Below are positions 12,826-23,420 of a stretch of DNA of 64,000 nt, one piece after another. This DNA comes from Paramecium sonneborni (lineage: Eukaryota > Ciliophora > Oligohymenophorea > Peniculida > Parameciidae). Positions within the stretch are counted from its first letter, which is position 1. Each line of letters begins with the position of its first letter. The position numbers and the translations under genes were made by a program. Under the pieces are notes generated by a model. The model worked only from the letters and a program-made list of their open reading frames with translations, ran no database searches and had not been told where the DNA came from. Location: positions 286,112 to 350,111 of the forward strand of contig CAJJDN010000043.1 in NCBI GenBank assembly GCA_905182985.1, given 5' to 3'.

Positions 12826-12840
12826 AATTATTAATAATAA

Positions 12841-13549
12841 TCAATCATTTAGTAATGCAATTCTAACATTATTTCTACAAGATGGACACAAAGGCTTTGT
12901 ATTAAGCCATTCATCAATGCAAGAGTCATGAAAATAATGATTGCATTTAGGTAATTGTACAACGATCTCCATTTATTCTAATTAACATAAACAAATAGGA
13001 CAGTCTTCTTATTATTATACATGATATTCAATCCATGGTTTTCTAGTCAGCCTCTACAATTCTTCTTAAGTTAATGCTCTATTAACAATAGGAAATTCTC
13101 CTCTAATGAGTCCGAAAATCACTATAAGAACAAAAAGGATAATTGTGCAAAAAGAGATAGCATAACAAAGAGCATTGCATAGTAGAAACAAATCGAAAAT
13201 CCATTCACAGATCTATTAATTGTGTATTGTACTATAATATATATTGATCCACTGGATGTCTAAGCTTGGAATGAATTCACAACTTTCACAGTTGTCAAGA
13301 AAATTGTCATTTCATATTCAAATATACTTTTCTGTTTATAGAATCTACTTAAAAACAAATAAAAGACCTATAAAATGCAAAACAATTTTCTAGTCTAATT
13401 ATCAATACTACATTTATGCTCATTAAAATTCTTGCCTAATTTGTATTCAGATTAGGCCATTCATAAATAATAAACGATGCAAATAAAATCGGTAGTACAT
13501 ATTTGAAAAAACCTTAAATTACAAGTATTATGATATCTATTAAGATCAT
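12841..13549 (-). CDS. Multispan membrane RING-H2 protein (probable E3 ubiquitin ligase)
   Basis: A 221-residue protein with three or four hydrophobic segments (residues about 1-25, 45-60, 85-100 and a strong one near 110-145) followed by a C-terminal RING-H2 finger: [33 protein letters not shown], giving the C3H2C3 ligand set. This matches small membrane-anchored E3 ligases that recruit E2-ubiquitin on the cytosolic face. Introns: 13348-13367 or 13345-13367 (20 or 23 nt; both keep the frame) and 13213-13232 (20 nt, the shortest seen). The start ATG 13549 opens [10 protein letters not shown]. Third in a run of four minus-strand genes. Substrate unknown. Confidence 0.82.
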
Positions 13550-13741
13550 ATATCAAGGTAATTAAGGTTTTGATTTTTCTAATTTATATTTTAAAATATA
13601 GATATTGATTAAATATATTTGATAACATTAAATTTTTTTATAAAATTCATCTCAAATTTATTATTAATAGAATATTTTGAGAAGTAAGTACATATAAATA
13701 ATTAATAGAATTTAGGAAACATGAAGATAATTTTATAAATA

Positions 13742-14483
13742 TCATTCTATCATTAACTGCTTTTCCTACTTATTCATCATTAATTTTTTTTTAATTTTGT
13801 TTTAGTATAATAATCCAAGTTAAAATACTCCAAACATTATACCTAAAGTAATTATGCTAATGATATAAGATATTCCATTTCGCCAATTGATTCCTGGATA
13901 TATTTCAATTCCTGTAACTAAAACATAGAACATATTCACTATTAAATAAATAATAGCAATAACAATTAATGCTAAAGATTATCTATTATCATAATATTAT
14001 ATTTTACTTTAATTAAAATTGTATGTCATTAAGTATAAAGTCAATAAAAATGAGAATACAACTTAAAAAATGAACATCTACATTTATCAACCATTAATTA
14101 ATTGTATGAACATTATCTTATGGAAATATATAACTCCAATAAATAATCAAAATAGGTATTTCAAAGCAAAATGCAACAATAAACAAAATATGGCAGAATT
14201 TCCACATACTATCATTAAAAAATTATTTATTAAGTTTATAGAATGAAAAATTCTCTATGCTAACTAATCCAAAGTAAAAATAAGTTATATAGCCTCCCCA
14301 TAAAGTTAAATAGAGAAAATTTTATGAAAATGTTGGAGTCACAACACTCACTTGAATAAGAGCAAAAGTCATAAAAATTGCTGCAAAAATCCTAAATATC
14401 ATTAAGTATTTAAATTAGACTCTATGTGATTAATTGATTTCATTAACAATACCATCATATAAAAGTTGTTCTAATTATTTCAT
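13742..14483 (-). CDS. AIG1/FAR-17a-like six-span membrane protein
   Basis: A 238-residue protein with about six hydrophobic segments. Features that suggest the AIG1/FAR-17a (ADTRP) family: the length and span number, a conserved-looking DVHFLSCILIFIDF segment holding a His as in the family's catalytic region, and a late YLIVNMFYVLVTGIEIYPGINW segment resembling the family's YxxVTGxxxYPxLN motif (positions read directly; family assignment by memory). Known members are threonine hydrolases acting on fatty-acid esters of hydroxy fatty acids. One intron at 13983-14007 (25 nt). It starts at ATG 14483, 23 bp after the stop of the kinase gene on the same strand. An unrelated multispan protein is the alternative. 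Confidence 0.55.
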
Positions 14484-14506
14484 TTAATAAATATTTAATT
14501 AAATAA

Positions 14507-16040
14507 TCAATCAAAACTTCTCTATCTGACTAACAAATGATATTTTGGAACCATATTTGATAATGTTTAATCTTCTTCAATGCAATCATCTTAAATTTCA
14601 TAATTTTCAAACTACTATTTCATTAAATTTTCGAAGTATCTAGTTTCATTTTAAAATCCTTCATTTTAATTTTTACTTTATAAAAATGGTGAATCCTAAA
14701 AACTTTCATTATTGTTCCACAAGGGAGTACTGCTTTTAATGATGTCATCTTAATTTTTACGAGTAATCAAAGATGGAACAATATTAATAGGCAAATTGCA
14801 AAATGTTTCTGTTTTTGGGTTTGTAAACCATTCATGTAATAAAGCTTCTTCAGCAGAATATCTATTTGTTATATTTTCTTCTAAAAGTTATTTAACTAAG
14901 CTCTAAGCTTAATCACTTACATTTTTAATTTTTAGTTTATCATAATCAATTTTACAAAAATAATTACTTGCTATTAATTCTTCACTATTTTCATATTTAA
15001 CATATGGCATTTCCCCAGTTAGTAAAATAAATAAAATAACACCTGCTGAAAAAATATCAACTTTATGATTATAAGCTTGATCCTTCAAAATTTCAGGAGC
15101 AACATAACCAACTGTACCACATCTTTAAAATAAGTAGATGTCTTGTTCATTGTAAAAATCAGAAAGCCCAAAATCTGCAATTACAATATCAATCATATTA
15201 CTCTTTGTTCTAAAAATTAAATTTTCTGGTTTAATATCTCTGTGAATGATATTTTTTTAATGTAGATATTTTAATGAGCTCAAGAGATTAAACATTAGAT
15301 TTTAAGCAATATGCTCTGTATAATCCTCCAATTAATTTTATATCTTTTTCAGAAGATCTCCTCCTTACAAATAATCTATAATTAAATAAATTCTTTCATG
15401 ATCTTCAAAAACTTCATGTAATTATATTACATTCTCATGTTGAAGTTTTCTCATAATTTCTATCTCCAAAAGTAAGCTGTCCTAAAATTTAATCATTTAT
15501 TACTCTTCCTTTCTCTTTTTATTAAACATTTTCTTTTGTAAAAATTTTGACAGCAAAAATGCTTGAATCTTATTTCCTTTAGATTTTGTACACTTTTGCA
15601 TGAGTCCCCTATCCAATGAGTTTTAGTATCTTGTAACACTTCTGAAAATGTCTCTGGATTGTGTATTTGGCTATATGAGTTTTCCATTTTTAAATCACTT
15701 TTTTTTCTCCAAACAACTATAAAAATTCATTTCTCCCTGACAGTTATAAACCTTCAATCTTAAAATGATGTGAAATACTTACATTATTATGAGTTATACA
15801 TTTTAAACGAAGATTATTCAAATTAATATAACAATTATTGGCCACTAAGAATTAATTAACTAACCTGTATTAAGGTCTTTCTATTAATTAATCTATCTCA
15901 TCCTTAATTAAGATTGGGTTTTCATTCTATGATTGTTATAATTAGTGCTCTATTTATTAATAATTAGGCTATCCTTGATGCCACATTAATTTCATTTTTG
16001 AAGAATTTTGGTTAAAAATAGAAAAGCTAGATGAATCCAT
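14507..16040 (-). CDS. CAMK-type Ser/Thr protein kinase with a PH-like N-terminal region
   Basis: A 495-residue protein. Residues about 65-130 resemble the degenerate PH-like module found before many ciliate CAMK kinases. The catalytic domain follows: Gly loop LIGQGTHAKVYK, VAIK lysine in FAVKIF, HRDIKPEN catalytic loop, DFGLSDF, and APE in GYVAPEI. All key residues (K, D, N, D) are present, so it should be active. Introns: 15759-15782 (24 nt) and 15482-15503 (22 nt). The second splits the gene so that a naive reading from 15687 gives a wrong frame. The start ATG 16040 is the first after an upstream in-frame TGA. C-terminal tail of about 100 residues without a domain. No EF hands, so it is not a CDPK. 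Confidence 0.88.
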
Positions 16041-16412
16041 TAATTTAGAATTATATTAATTTCATGAAAAAGAGATTGATAATAATTTATAGACACATAT
16101 TAAGATTCTGAAAATTCTTGATATTTGAATGCATCAAAATATTAAAATAAATATTTTTTTTTACTTTATTTATTTCTTTTAATTAAAAGAGTTAATGCTT
16201 CTATCAATAAAAAATTTAAGGGTTTAAAAATAAAGCAATATTAACAAGTTGGATCTTAAATATTAGATTTTACAAATCGACTCAAAAATAAGAATCTAAT
16301 TTAAATGTTATAAATAACTTTCTAATATGATTTTATAATATGTAAATATGATTCATATTATTTTGGAAATAATATATATATAAATATTTATAAAAGCTGT
16401 TATTAAATTTGA
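16041..16412. other. Divergent intergenic region
   Basis: About 370 bp between the kinase start and the next plus-strand start. Very AT-rich, with A/T homopolymers and no credible ORF. Presumed promoter region for both genes. Confidence 0.5.
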
Positions 16413-17338
16413 ATGTCAATTATAGATTAAATTGATTTGAGTTTAGAAAAAGCAAGTAGCCTTTAGTAAAAACGTTTTGAGGCAGAGGAATCTAAATAAA
16501 AATCTCTAAATTATGAGCTCAATTAATTAAGAAGTTAATTCGACGAAAGTTTAGAGGATTAAGATGAAGGTATGACTCCAGAGAGAAGTCATAGTTAAAA
16601 TTTTAGTTAATCACAATATTCCCCATTAAGAAATGATATAAAACAATTAGAATTATAAAAGTAATTACTTCAATCATCAGAACGTAAATTATAGGAAGAA
16701 GTAGACGATTCAGATAATGATGATAATTAAGAATAGATATATCCGAAATATGAAAAAAATAATTTAAAATCAACTTAATAAGAATATCCTCATTAAAAAC
16801 AATTTTAGTATTAAGGCAAAAAAGATAATAGATCATAAAAAGATGGTATTTCTAAAACGAGATCTAAAAAGTATTAAAAAGAAAATACTTAAGTTAAAAA
16901 AGATCTTTAATAGAAGACACAAAAATATATTCCGAAAACAACAGAAATTATTACAACAACAATAGAAAGAAGAAACGAAAAAGAAAATAATTATGTAATT
17001 TAGGATCAGAGACCTGAATATCAAAAATTGAAATAGCATATAAAATCAGTCAAAGAGTAGGTTTCTCATCAACTAATTAAAAATGAAAAAATAAAATAAG
17101 AAACTCAATAAAATGAAGAAAAATAGTATAAAATAAGAGGGTATAGAGATTAAGCTGAAATTAAATATTTTGGGTAATAATTGAAAATTATCTTTTTAGA
17201 CGTCCTCTACCATGTAATGAATGTGTATTTTTATTAAATAAAGGAATGAGTTCTGACTATTGCTCTTAACATGGTAAAATGAACAAAGAAAGACCTCCAA
17301 ATAAAACATTACCAAAAAGATTAGCTAAGTTTTTTTGA
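16413..17338 (+). CDS. Basic Gln-rich protein with a C-terminal Cys/His motif
   Basis: A 299-residue protein, mostly hydrophilic and rich in Gln, Lys and Glu, with many TAA/TAG codons. The end is different: after a 26-nt intron (17174-17199) the sequence reads PLPCNECVFLLNKG...DYCSQHG, a C-x2-C...C-x2-H arrangement that could bind one zinc ion. It closes NKTLPKRLAKFF and TGA 17336-17338. The intron is fixed because without it the frame ends at once at TGA and loses the Cys/His motif. The zinc motif and basic charge would fit nucleic-acid binding, but this is inference. Convergent with the Skp1-like gene, 57 bp apart. Confidence 0.68.
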
Positions 17339-17395
17339 TATTAGTTATTTGATTAATCAGTTTACTTGTATAAATTAAACTATATATAAAAATAA

Positions 17396-17981
17396 TCACT
17401 AGAATTCCTTGAAAAGATTTGGATATAAAGTTTTATATTACTCTAAATATGCAATTGAAAGTGGTGGAACTTCAGGGTATTTTGCTGCTAATTTTTGAAG
17501 CCATTTTGAATCTGTTGGATCAATTAAAAATTCATAATATAATCTTGCTAGACATAACTCTATATAAATAAGAATAATTATTTACTTTTAAAGGCTTCTA
17601 GTTAAAAATAGACAGCTGCTTGAATAAGTTATTTAAGTAGATCGCCATTAAATGGATTAACTGGAAGCATTAATTCTTTATCATGCTAATTTAAAAATAA
17701 TTAATCTGCATTTAAAGCTCCTCCAGCAATCTTTAGTGGTTCAAATTTATTATGTTCATAATATTTCTTAATGTAATCAAATGCTTTTAAAGTTACACAA
17801 CTTTGCGGAATTTCAATTATCTATTGTTATATTTTGAAAATTATACATCTTCAGAATCTGGTTCTTTTTCAAATATTTCTTTAAAAAAATTGCTTACATT
17901 AGCATACTTTTGATCAATTTATACAATCTCTTTTTCTATCTTTAACTTAATAGTCCTAAGTGCTTATTACTATTGATTCAT
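17396..17981 (-). CDS. Skp1-like protein (SCF ubiquitin ligase adaptor fold)
   Basis: A 177-residue protein. After a short N-terminal lead (MNQQQQALRTIKL) come Skp1/elongin-C-like elements: VSNFFKEIFEKEPDSEDIIEIPQ corresponds to Skp1's region ending IPLPNV; LKAFDYIKKYYEHNKFEPL to the CEHHK helix; DLLKQLIQAAVYFQLEAFKKLCLARL to the LLLAANYL-(I)KPLLDLTC helix pair. The canonical tail that binds F-box proteins is changed, ending NLFKEFQ. Introns 17821-17846 and 17560-17585, both 26 nt. Skp1 links F-box substrate receptors to cullin-1. Because the tail differs, this may be a divergent paralogue rather than the core SCF subunit. It is divergent to the Sec14 gene, starts 57 bp apart. Confidence 0.7.
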
Positions 17982-18038
17982 TAATTAAATGATTAATCGA
18001 TAAACACTATTTTAAGAATGCTTTCTTTTATTTCCAAA

Positions 18039-19298
18039 ATGTACATATTAATTTGTAATATCAAAATAGAAGAAGAAATATGTTATATAGTTGACAAAAT
18101 AAAGGTGAGAAAAATATTTGAAGGTTAAGTTGAGTTTGATTAACAAGAAATCGAAATCTTGAAATAATTTGAAGCATATTTAATATCTAAACGCTTTATG
18201 CCTAAGTTCTCACTTTATTAATTTTAGGTGGACTGAACCTTAATTATTGAGGATGCTCTATGCTACTAAATTTAAGTTTGAAAAGACTTATGCAGCAATA
18301 TAAGCCTATATTTAATGGAAAAAATAAGCATTTCCACTCAAAGAAAATTAGGAAACAACAAAATTCTTAGTAACAAATGCTAAAATATTTATTTTTAGTC
18401 AAGTGGTTCAATTTATCTTCATGGAAGGGATAATAGATTTAGACCAATAATAGTGGTAAATGCTATTAAATTGGCAGCATAAAAAAATATTGACATAACT
18501 TTAGATTCTATGACTATATTTCTTGAACATGTTTTAGCAAATTACATGTTACCTGGATAGATAGAGAATTGGTAAAATATAAATTCTAAATAAATTATAG
18601 GGTTGTTGTTATGGATTTGGGAGGTTTAGGAATCACAAGTTTACCCAGATAATAACTTTAAAGAGTTTTAGATTATCTCCAAAATAACTATCGTTCAAGG
18701 ATGCATAAATGCTATGTGATCAATTGTCCTAGTACAATCACTTTTTCTTGGAATATAGTTAAAGGATTTTTAGAGGAAATCACAGTAAGAAAAATCTCAT
18801 TTGAAAAATCTTCTATTCCAACTGGATTATTTGAACATTGCCACAAATCATAAGTTGAATAAAAATATGGTGGAATTTCTTCAAATATTTAAAACACTTT
18901 TTGGTAAAGAAAACCATAATTTCTTAAGGCCTCCATATGAGATTAGTTAAGAGTATTTTTTAGCAACAGACAATATCAAAGATATACTAATTTCAAAACA
19001 ACAATATAATCAGCTATTTTAATTTGGAAAACTTTCAAAGAACCGTCTCTGTAAAGAACTTCTTGAGGACATAAGATAATCCTAATAAAATACTAATACA
19101 GATTAACATTTAGATAAAAAATTGAAAGAAGAAGTACCTGATCCAGAAGAGGAATAATTAGTTATTAATAATCTAATTTAAAATAATTAAGATTTTTACA
19201 AGCCAAGAGTAGAAGAGTCATTTGAAATGCCATTTTGTGAAACTACAATTCAATTACCATTCAATTTTATTGCTCATAAAAAAATGTTAAAACATTGA
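18039..19298 (+). CDS. Sec14/CRAL-TRIO domain protein
   Basis: A 384-residue protein with the CRAL-TRIO layout: an N-terminal helical part (WTEPQLLRMLYATKFKFEKTYAA), then the lipid-binding fold with YLHGRDNRFRPIIVV, VVVMDLGGLGI, YRSRMHKCYVINCP and FEHCHKSQVEQKYGG. Such proteins bind and exchange phosphatidylinositol or other lipids and act in membrane traffic and phosphoinositide signalling. A hydrophilic tail of about 110 residues follows. Introns: 18206-18227 (22 nt), 18370-18398 (29), 18572-18600 (29), 18904-18928 (25), each fixed by the domain frame. An upstream in-frame ATG at 18018 is possible; 18039 was chosen to leave room for the Skp1 promoter. Confidence 0.88.
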
Positions 19299-19471
19299 AG
19301 GAAATTATTATATTTATATATATCTATATTTAACAGTAATCAAAGTGGATCAAATTGGATATTAATTAAATGAAAATGTTTAAATTAATTTATAAAAGTT
19401 AAAGAAGTCTAAATATTAAATCGATTAACATTAGTGATATATTAAATATTATATATTTCTAACTTAAAAAA

Positions 19472-20605
19472 ATGGGGAATGATTGCTCAAGTGCGTGTAA
19501 CGTATGCAAAAATTCGGAAACAGTAATAGATGCTACATCTTTTCCAAATGATTTAAAATAATATGAGAACACTAAGAATTTAGATTATACCAACGTTTCT
19601 AATTAACAATAATAACAATCTGTTTAATAACAGAACTTTAGTTAATATTAACATCAACCTCTCGTGACAGAAGAAGTTCATTCACCCCATCCAGAATAGT
19701 TTAGATCTAATTCATAATTACAATAATATTTCTCATAAGCTGATAAATAAGAAACAACTAATTATCATAATGATTAAAATGCATACCCTGAAAGAAGACC
19801 ACCATTTACATTTAGAAGTGGAGCTATATATGATGGTGAATGGAGAGGTCAAGTTCGAGAGGGTTTTGGACTTTAAATTTGTAATCATATGATCTGAAAA
19901 TAGGGCCTGATGGAGCTAGATATGAAGGATAATGGAAGGATAATAAAGCTTGTGGTTAAGGAAAGTTTTGGCATGTTGATGGAGATATTTATGAAGGAGA
20001 ATGGAAAGAAGATAAGGCAAATGGTTTTGGTGTTTATATACATGTAAATGGGGCAAAATATGAGGGATAATGGAAGGATGATTTATAAGATGGAAATGGG
20101 GTTGAAACATGGGCAGATGGTTCTAAATATGAAGGTAGTTATAAAGAAGGAAAAAAGCATGGATTTGGTAAATACATTTGGAATGATGGATCATCATATG
20201 AAGGTAACTGGGTAGATAATAAAATATGTGGAAGAGGAATCTATTCTTGGACAGATGGCAGAGTATTATTTTATGTTATTATAAGAAATATGATGGAGAA
20301 TGGTTAAATAATAATATGCATGGTAGAGGAGTTTATACTTGGAGAGATGGTAGAAGATATGAAGGAGAATATTAATATGATAAAAAACATGGTTAAGGAA
20401 TATATATATGGGCAGATGGAAGAAGTAATCCAATTAAATATTTTTAGAATATGATGGATAATGGGCTTATGGAAAATAAAGTGGATAGGGAAAATATCAT
20501 CTTCCTGATGGAACCATCCGCTTAGGTTTATGGGAAGATGGCAAGAGAATTAAATGGCTCGAAGAAGATGCATCAGTGAATAAAAGTAATCATCAACGTT
20601 ACTGA
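19472..20605 (+). CDS. MORN-repeat protein with an acylated N-terminus
   Basis: A 354-residue protein. The N-terminus [12 protein letters not shown] has Gly2 for N-myristoylation and nearby cysteines for palmitoylation, so membrane anchoring is likely. Residues about 30-110 are Gln-rich. From about residue 120 come some ten MORN repeats of about 23 residues with the YEGEW/YEGQW...G.G.Y.W.DG pattern ([35 protein letters not shown], and so on), a fold linked to membrane and cytoskeletal scaffolds, in ciliates often at basal bodies and the cell cortex. Three 23-nt introns lie inside the repeat region (about 19881-19903, 20261-20283, 20423-20445). The stop TGA 20603-20605 is followed by sequence up to N 20788, after which most of the gene is repeated exactly. 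Confidence 0.9.
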
Positions 20606-20786
20606 TTTAATCAATTTATTTTTATTCCAATAAATTTCACAGAAAATTTTGTTCATTACTAAAAACATCTCCAGTCATTATAACAATTCAATCTTTAAAC
20701 TATTAATTTTAATTATTATAATCAAATTTAAAAGATAATAAAAATTCAATGATTGAAAAATAATTAAGTTTAATAATCAGCTGATA
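19589..20786 (+). repeat. First copy of a 1,198-bp exact duplication flanking N 20788
   Basis: Identical to 20789-21986 at an offset of exactly 1200 bases. It covers the MORN gene from about codon 40 plus 181 bp of its 3' flank. A single extra base (A, 20787) and one N separate the copies. Confidence 0.9.
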
Positions 20787-20788
20787 AN

Positions 20789-21986
20789 ACCAACGTTTCT
20801 AATTAACAATAATAACAATCTGTTTAATAACAGAACTTTAGTTAATATTAACATCAACCTCTCGTGACAGAAGAAGTTCATTCACCCCATCCAGAATAGT
20901 TTAGATCTAATTCATAATTACAATAATATTTCTCATAAGCTGATAAATAAGAAACAACTAATTATCATAATGATTAAAATGCATACCCTGAAAGAAGACC
21001 ACCATTTACATTTAGAAGTGGAGCTATATATGATGGTGAATGGAGAGGTCAAGTTCGAGAGGGTTTTGGACTTTAAATTTGTAATCATATGATCTGAAAA
21101 TAGGGCCTGATGGAGCTAGATATGAAGGATAATGGAAGGATAATAAAGCTTGTGGTTAAGGAAAGTTTTGGCATGTTGATGGAGATATTTATGAAGGAGA
21201 ATGGAAAGAAGATAAGGCAAATGGTTTTGGTGTTTATATACATGTAAATGGGGCAAAATATGAGGGATAATGGAAGGATGATTTATAAGATGGAAATGGG
21301 GTTGAAACATGGGCAGATGGTTCTAAATATGAAGGTAGTTATAAAGAAGGAAAAAAGCATGGATTTGGTAAATACATTTGGAATGATGGATCATCATATG
21401 AAGGTAACTGGGTAGATAATAAAATATGTGGAAGAGGAATCTATTCTTGGACAGATGGCAGAGTATTATTTTATGTTATTATAAGAAATATGATGGAGAA
21501 TGGTTAAATAATAATATGCATGGTAGAGGAGTTTATACTTGGAGAGATGGTAGAAGATATGAAGGAGAATATTAATATGATAAAAAACATGGTTAAGGAA
21601 TATATATATGGGCAGATGGAAGAAGTAATCCAATTAAATATTTTTAGAATATGATGGATAATGGGCTTATGGAAAATAAAGTGGATAGGGAAAATATCAT
21701 CTTCCTGATGGAACCATCCGCTTAGGTTTATGGGAAGATGGCAAGAGAATTAAATGGCTCGAAGAAGATGCATCAGTGAATAAAAGTAATCATCAACGTT
21801 ACTGATTTAATCAATTTATTTTTATTCCAATAAATTTCACAGAAAATTTTGTTCATTACTAAAAACATCTCCAGTCATTATAACAATTCAATCTTTAAAC
21901 TATTAATTTTAATTATTATAATCAAATTTAAAAGATAATAAAAATTCAATGATTGAAAAATAATTAAGTTTAATAATCAGCTGATA
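20789..21986 (+). repeat. Second copy of the 1,198-bp duplication (5'-truncated MORN gene)
   Basis: Carries the MORN gene without its first 39 codons (TGA at 21803-21805) and the same three introns. With no start codon, no promoter and no sequence divergence it is best read as an assembly duplicate, not a second gene. Confidence 0.88.
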
Positions 21987-22026
21987 TGCTAATTTTCAAT
22001 TTTATCTTAATTTTAAAATGATCTAT

Positions 22027-22314
22027 TCAATTATTATAATTAAAATCTAAATGTTAGTGATAAATAAAATCATAGAATGAATATTGATTAAACGACAGTT
22101 TATAAAAATTTTAAATTGGTTTGATTTGTAGTATTACTTACTCTATACCAAAAATAACAAATTAAAATAGATTCAAAAAATCTTGGTCAAATTTTTCATC
22201 CTCAATTAGTTGATTTTCTATTTCTTAATTTATTACTATACTGAATGAGTAGGACTATTCTAATAACAATTCTTTTTGTTTCGGTTTTTTATCTATAAGA
22301 TGTATTATTGCCAT
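22027..22314 (-). CDS. Possible small protein, 95 residues
   Basis: Open from ATG 22314 (MAIIHLIDKKPKQKELLLEQ) to TGA 22029-22027. The first 60 residues have ordinary protein composition; the last 30 are Asn/Tyr/Phe-rich. No domain recognised. Frames of this length are not rare by chance when TGA is the only stop, so support is weak. Confidence 0.3.
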
Positions 22315-22674
22315 TATATATTATAAAAACTTTATTATAAATACTAATTTAAGTATATTAAAAAAAACAAGTTATAAGTTATCTCAAAAAAATTTATAAT
22401 CAATTACTTTTTTAGTATTATTTAGAACTATTCCTAAATGTATTTCTAAGTTATTTTCGTTTTTCTTCTATTTATTAGCTTCTTTCAGTTAATTATTTTA
22501 ATTTCATTTCCGACTTTTCTAATTCGTCTTATAAGCAAATATACAAGTCTTTTTCGCATTGTTCAACCTTAATTTTTTATTATTATCCTTAATCCTAATG
22601 ATTTGATGTTTATTTTGAAAAATTGCTTACTTTTTATTTAGTTTATTCATTTAGAGGAGTTTTATAAATAATTT
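22315..22674. other. Possible coiled-coil ORF fragment on the minus strand
   Basis: A minus-strand frame ending at TGA 22402-22400 reads as Glu/Lys/Gln-rich coiled coil (CEKDLYICLQDELEKSEMKLKQL...). No in-frame ATG precedes it, and no intron that I could place joins it to the ATG of MNKLNKK near 22652. It may be a broken gene or a gene with an unusual first exon. Confidence 0.3.
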
Positions 22675-23214
22675 ATGGATTCTAATGTTAAGGAATAACA
22701 GTGTGAGATGTAAGTATTTTTGAATTAAAATTTTAATTTCTCGATGGAGTCAATGAAGTTGGAATTAGATAAGATATTGACTATAAAGGCATTTCTATTT
22801 ATTATCTAATTATTGGACTTTTTGGTTAAGAAACTCTAAATTGAATTTAATTTGTTCTTAAAGGCGAAATATTTTAATAGCTAACATTTCTTGTATCAAA
22901 TATTTATTTTTTTCTTACAGTTTATATTAATGATGGGTATTGAATATTTTCCTTGTAATATTAACAAAACTAAGGCATTTTTTGAGTTAGTTAGGGGATT
23001 TTAGGTTTTAAATAGTCTTCATCATTTTGTTAAATGGGTGATAAAGAGCGCTACATCATTTAACAAATAAATTAAAAAAAATATTATTTATTAACAGACT
23101 CAATTTATTTCTTAATTTCTTAAATTTTTATCAATTTCTAAATTTCCTTAATTTTTATCATGCATTAAATACTCATTAAGTAAATATAAAGTAGTAATAA
23201 GGATATATGATTGA
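22675..23214 (+). CDS. Doubtful ORF, 179 residues, hydrophobic
   Basis: Open from ATG 22675 (MDSNVKEQQCEMQ) to TGA 23212-23214. The middle is strongly hydrophobic (IKAFLFIIQLLDFLVKK; QIFIFFLQFILMMGIEYF) and the end is Lys/Phe-rich. No family resemblance. Length alone is not significant under a one-stop code. It could be a small membrane protein or chance. Confidence 0.3.
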
Positions 23215-23420
23215 CTTAATAGTTTAATTAATTAAAGATTAAAATTGTTTTTTATATATTTGATTATCTAAAATTTGATAAAGAATGCCTTTTGTAACTT
23301 ATGAAACAAATCAAATTACGGTACTTTTTGAGATTATATTTTAAGTTTGACATTTTAAGAAAATTTTAGTGAAGTAATAATAAGAAATAGTAGTTTATGA
23401 AAATCGTTAATATTTTTATA

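Noticed and set aside
15493..15687. Short minus-strand ORF starting MENSYSQIHNPETF
   Set aside because: It overlaps the kinase gene in another frame; the kinase frame with the Gly loop and VAIK lysine runs through the same bases.
19916..20110. His/Leu-rich minus-strand ORF (and its copy at 21116-21310)
   Set aside because: Antisense shadow of the MORN repeats; appears twice only because of the duplication.
20789..21986. A second, paralogous MORN gene in tandem
   Set aside because: The copies are identical down to introns and flank, the second has no start, and an N separates them; assembly duplication explains all of this.
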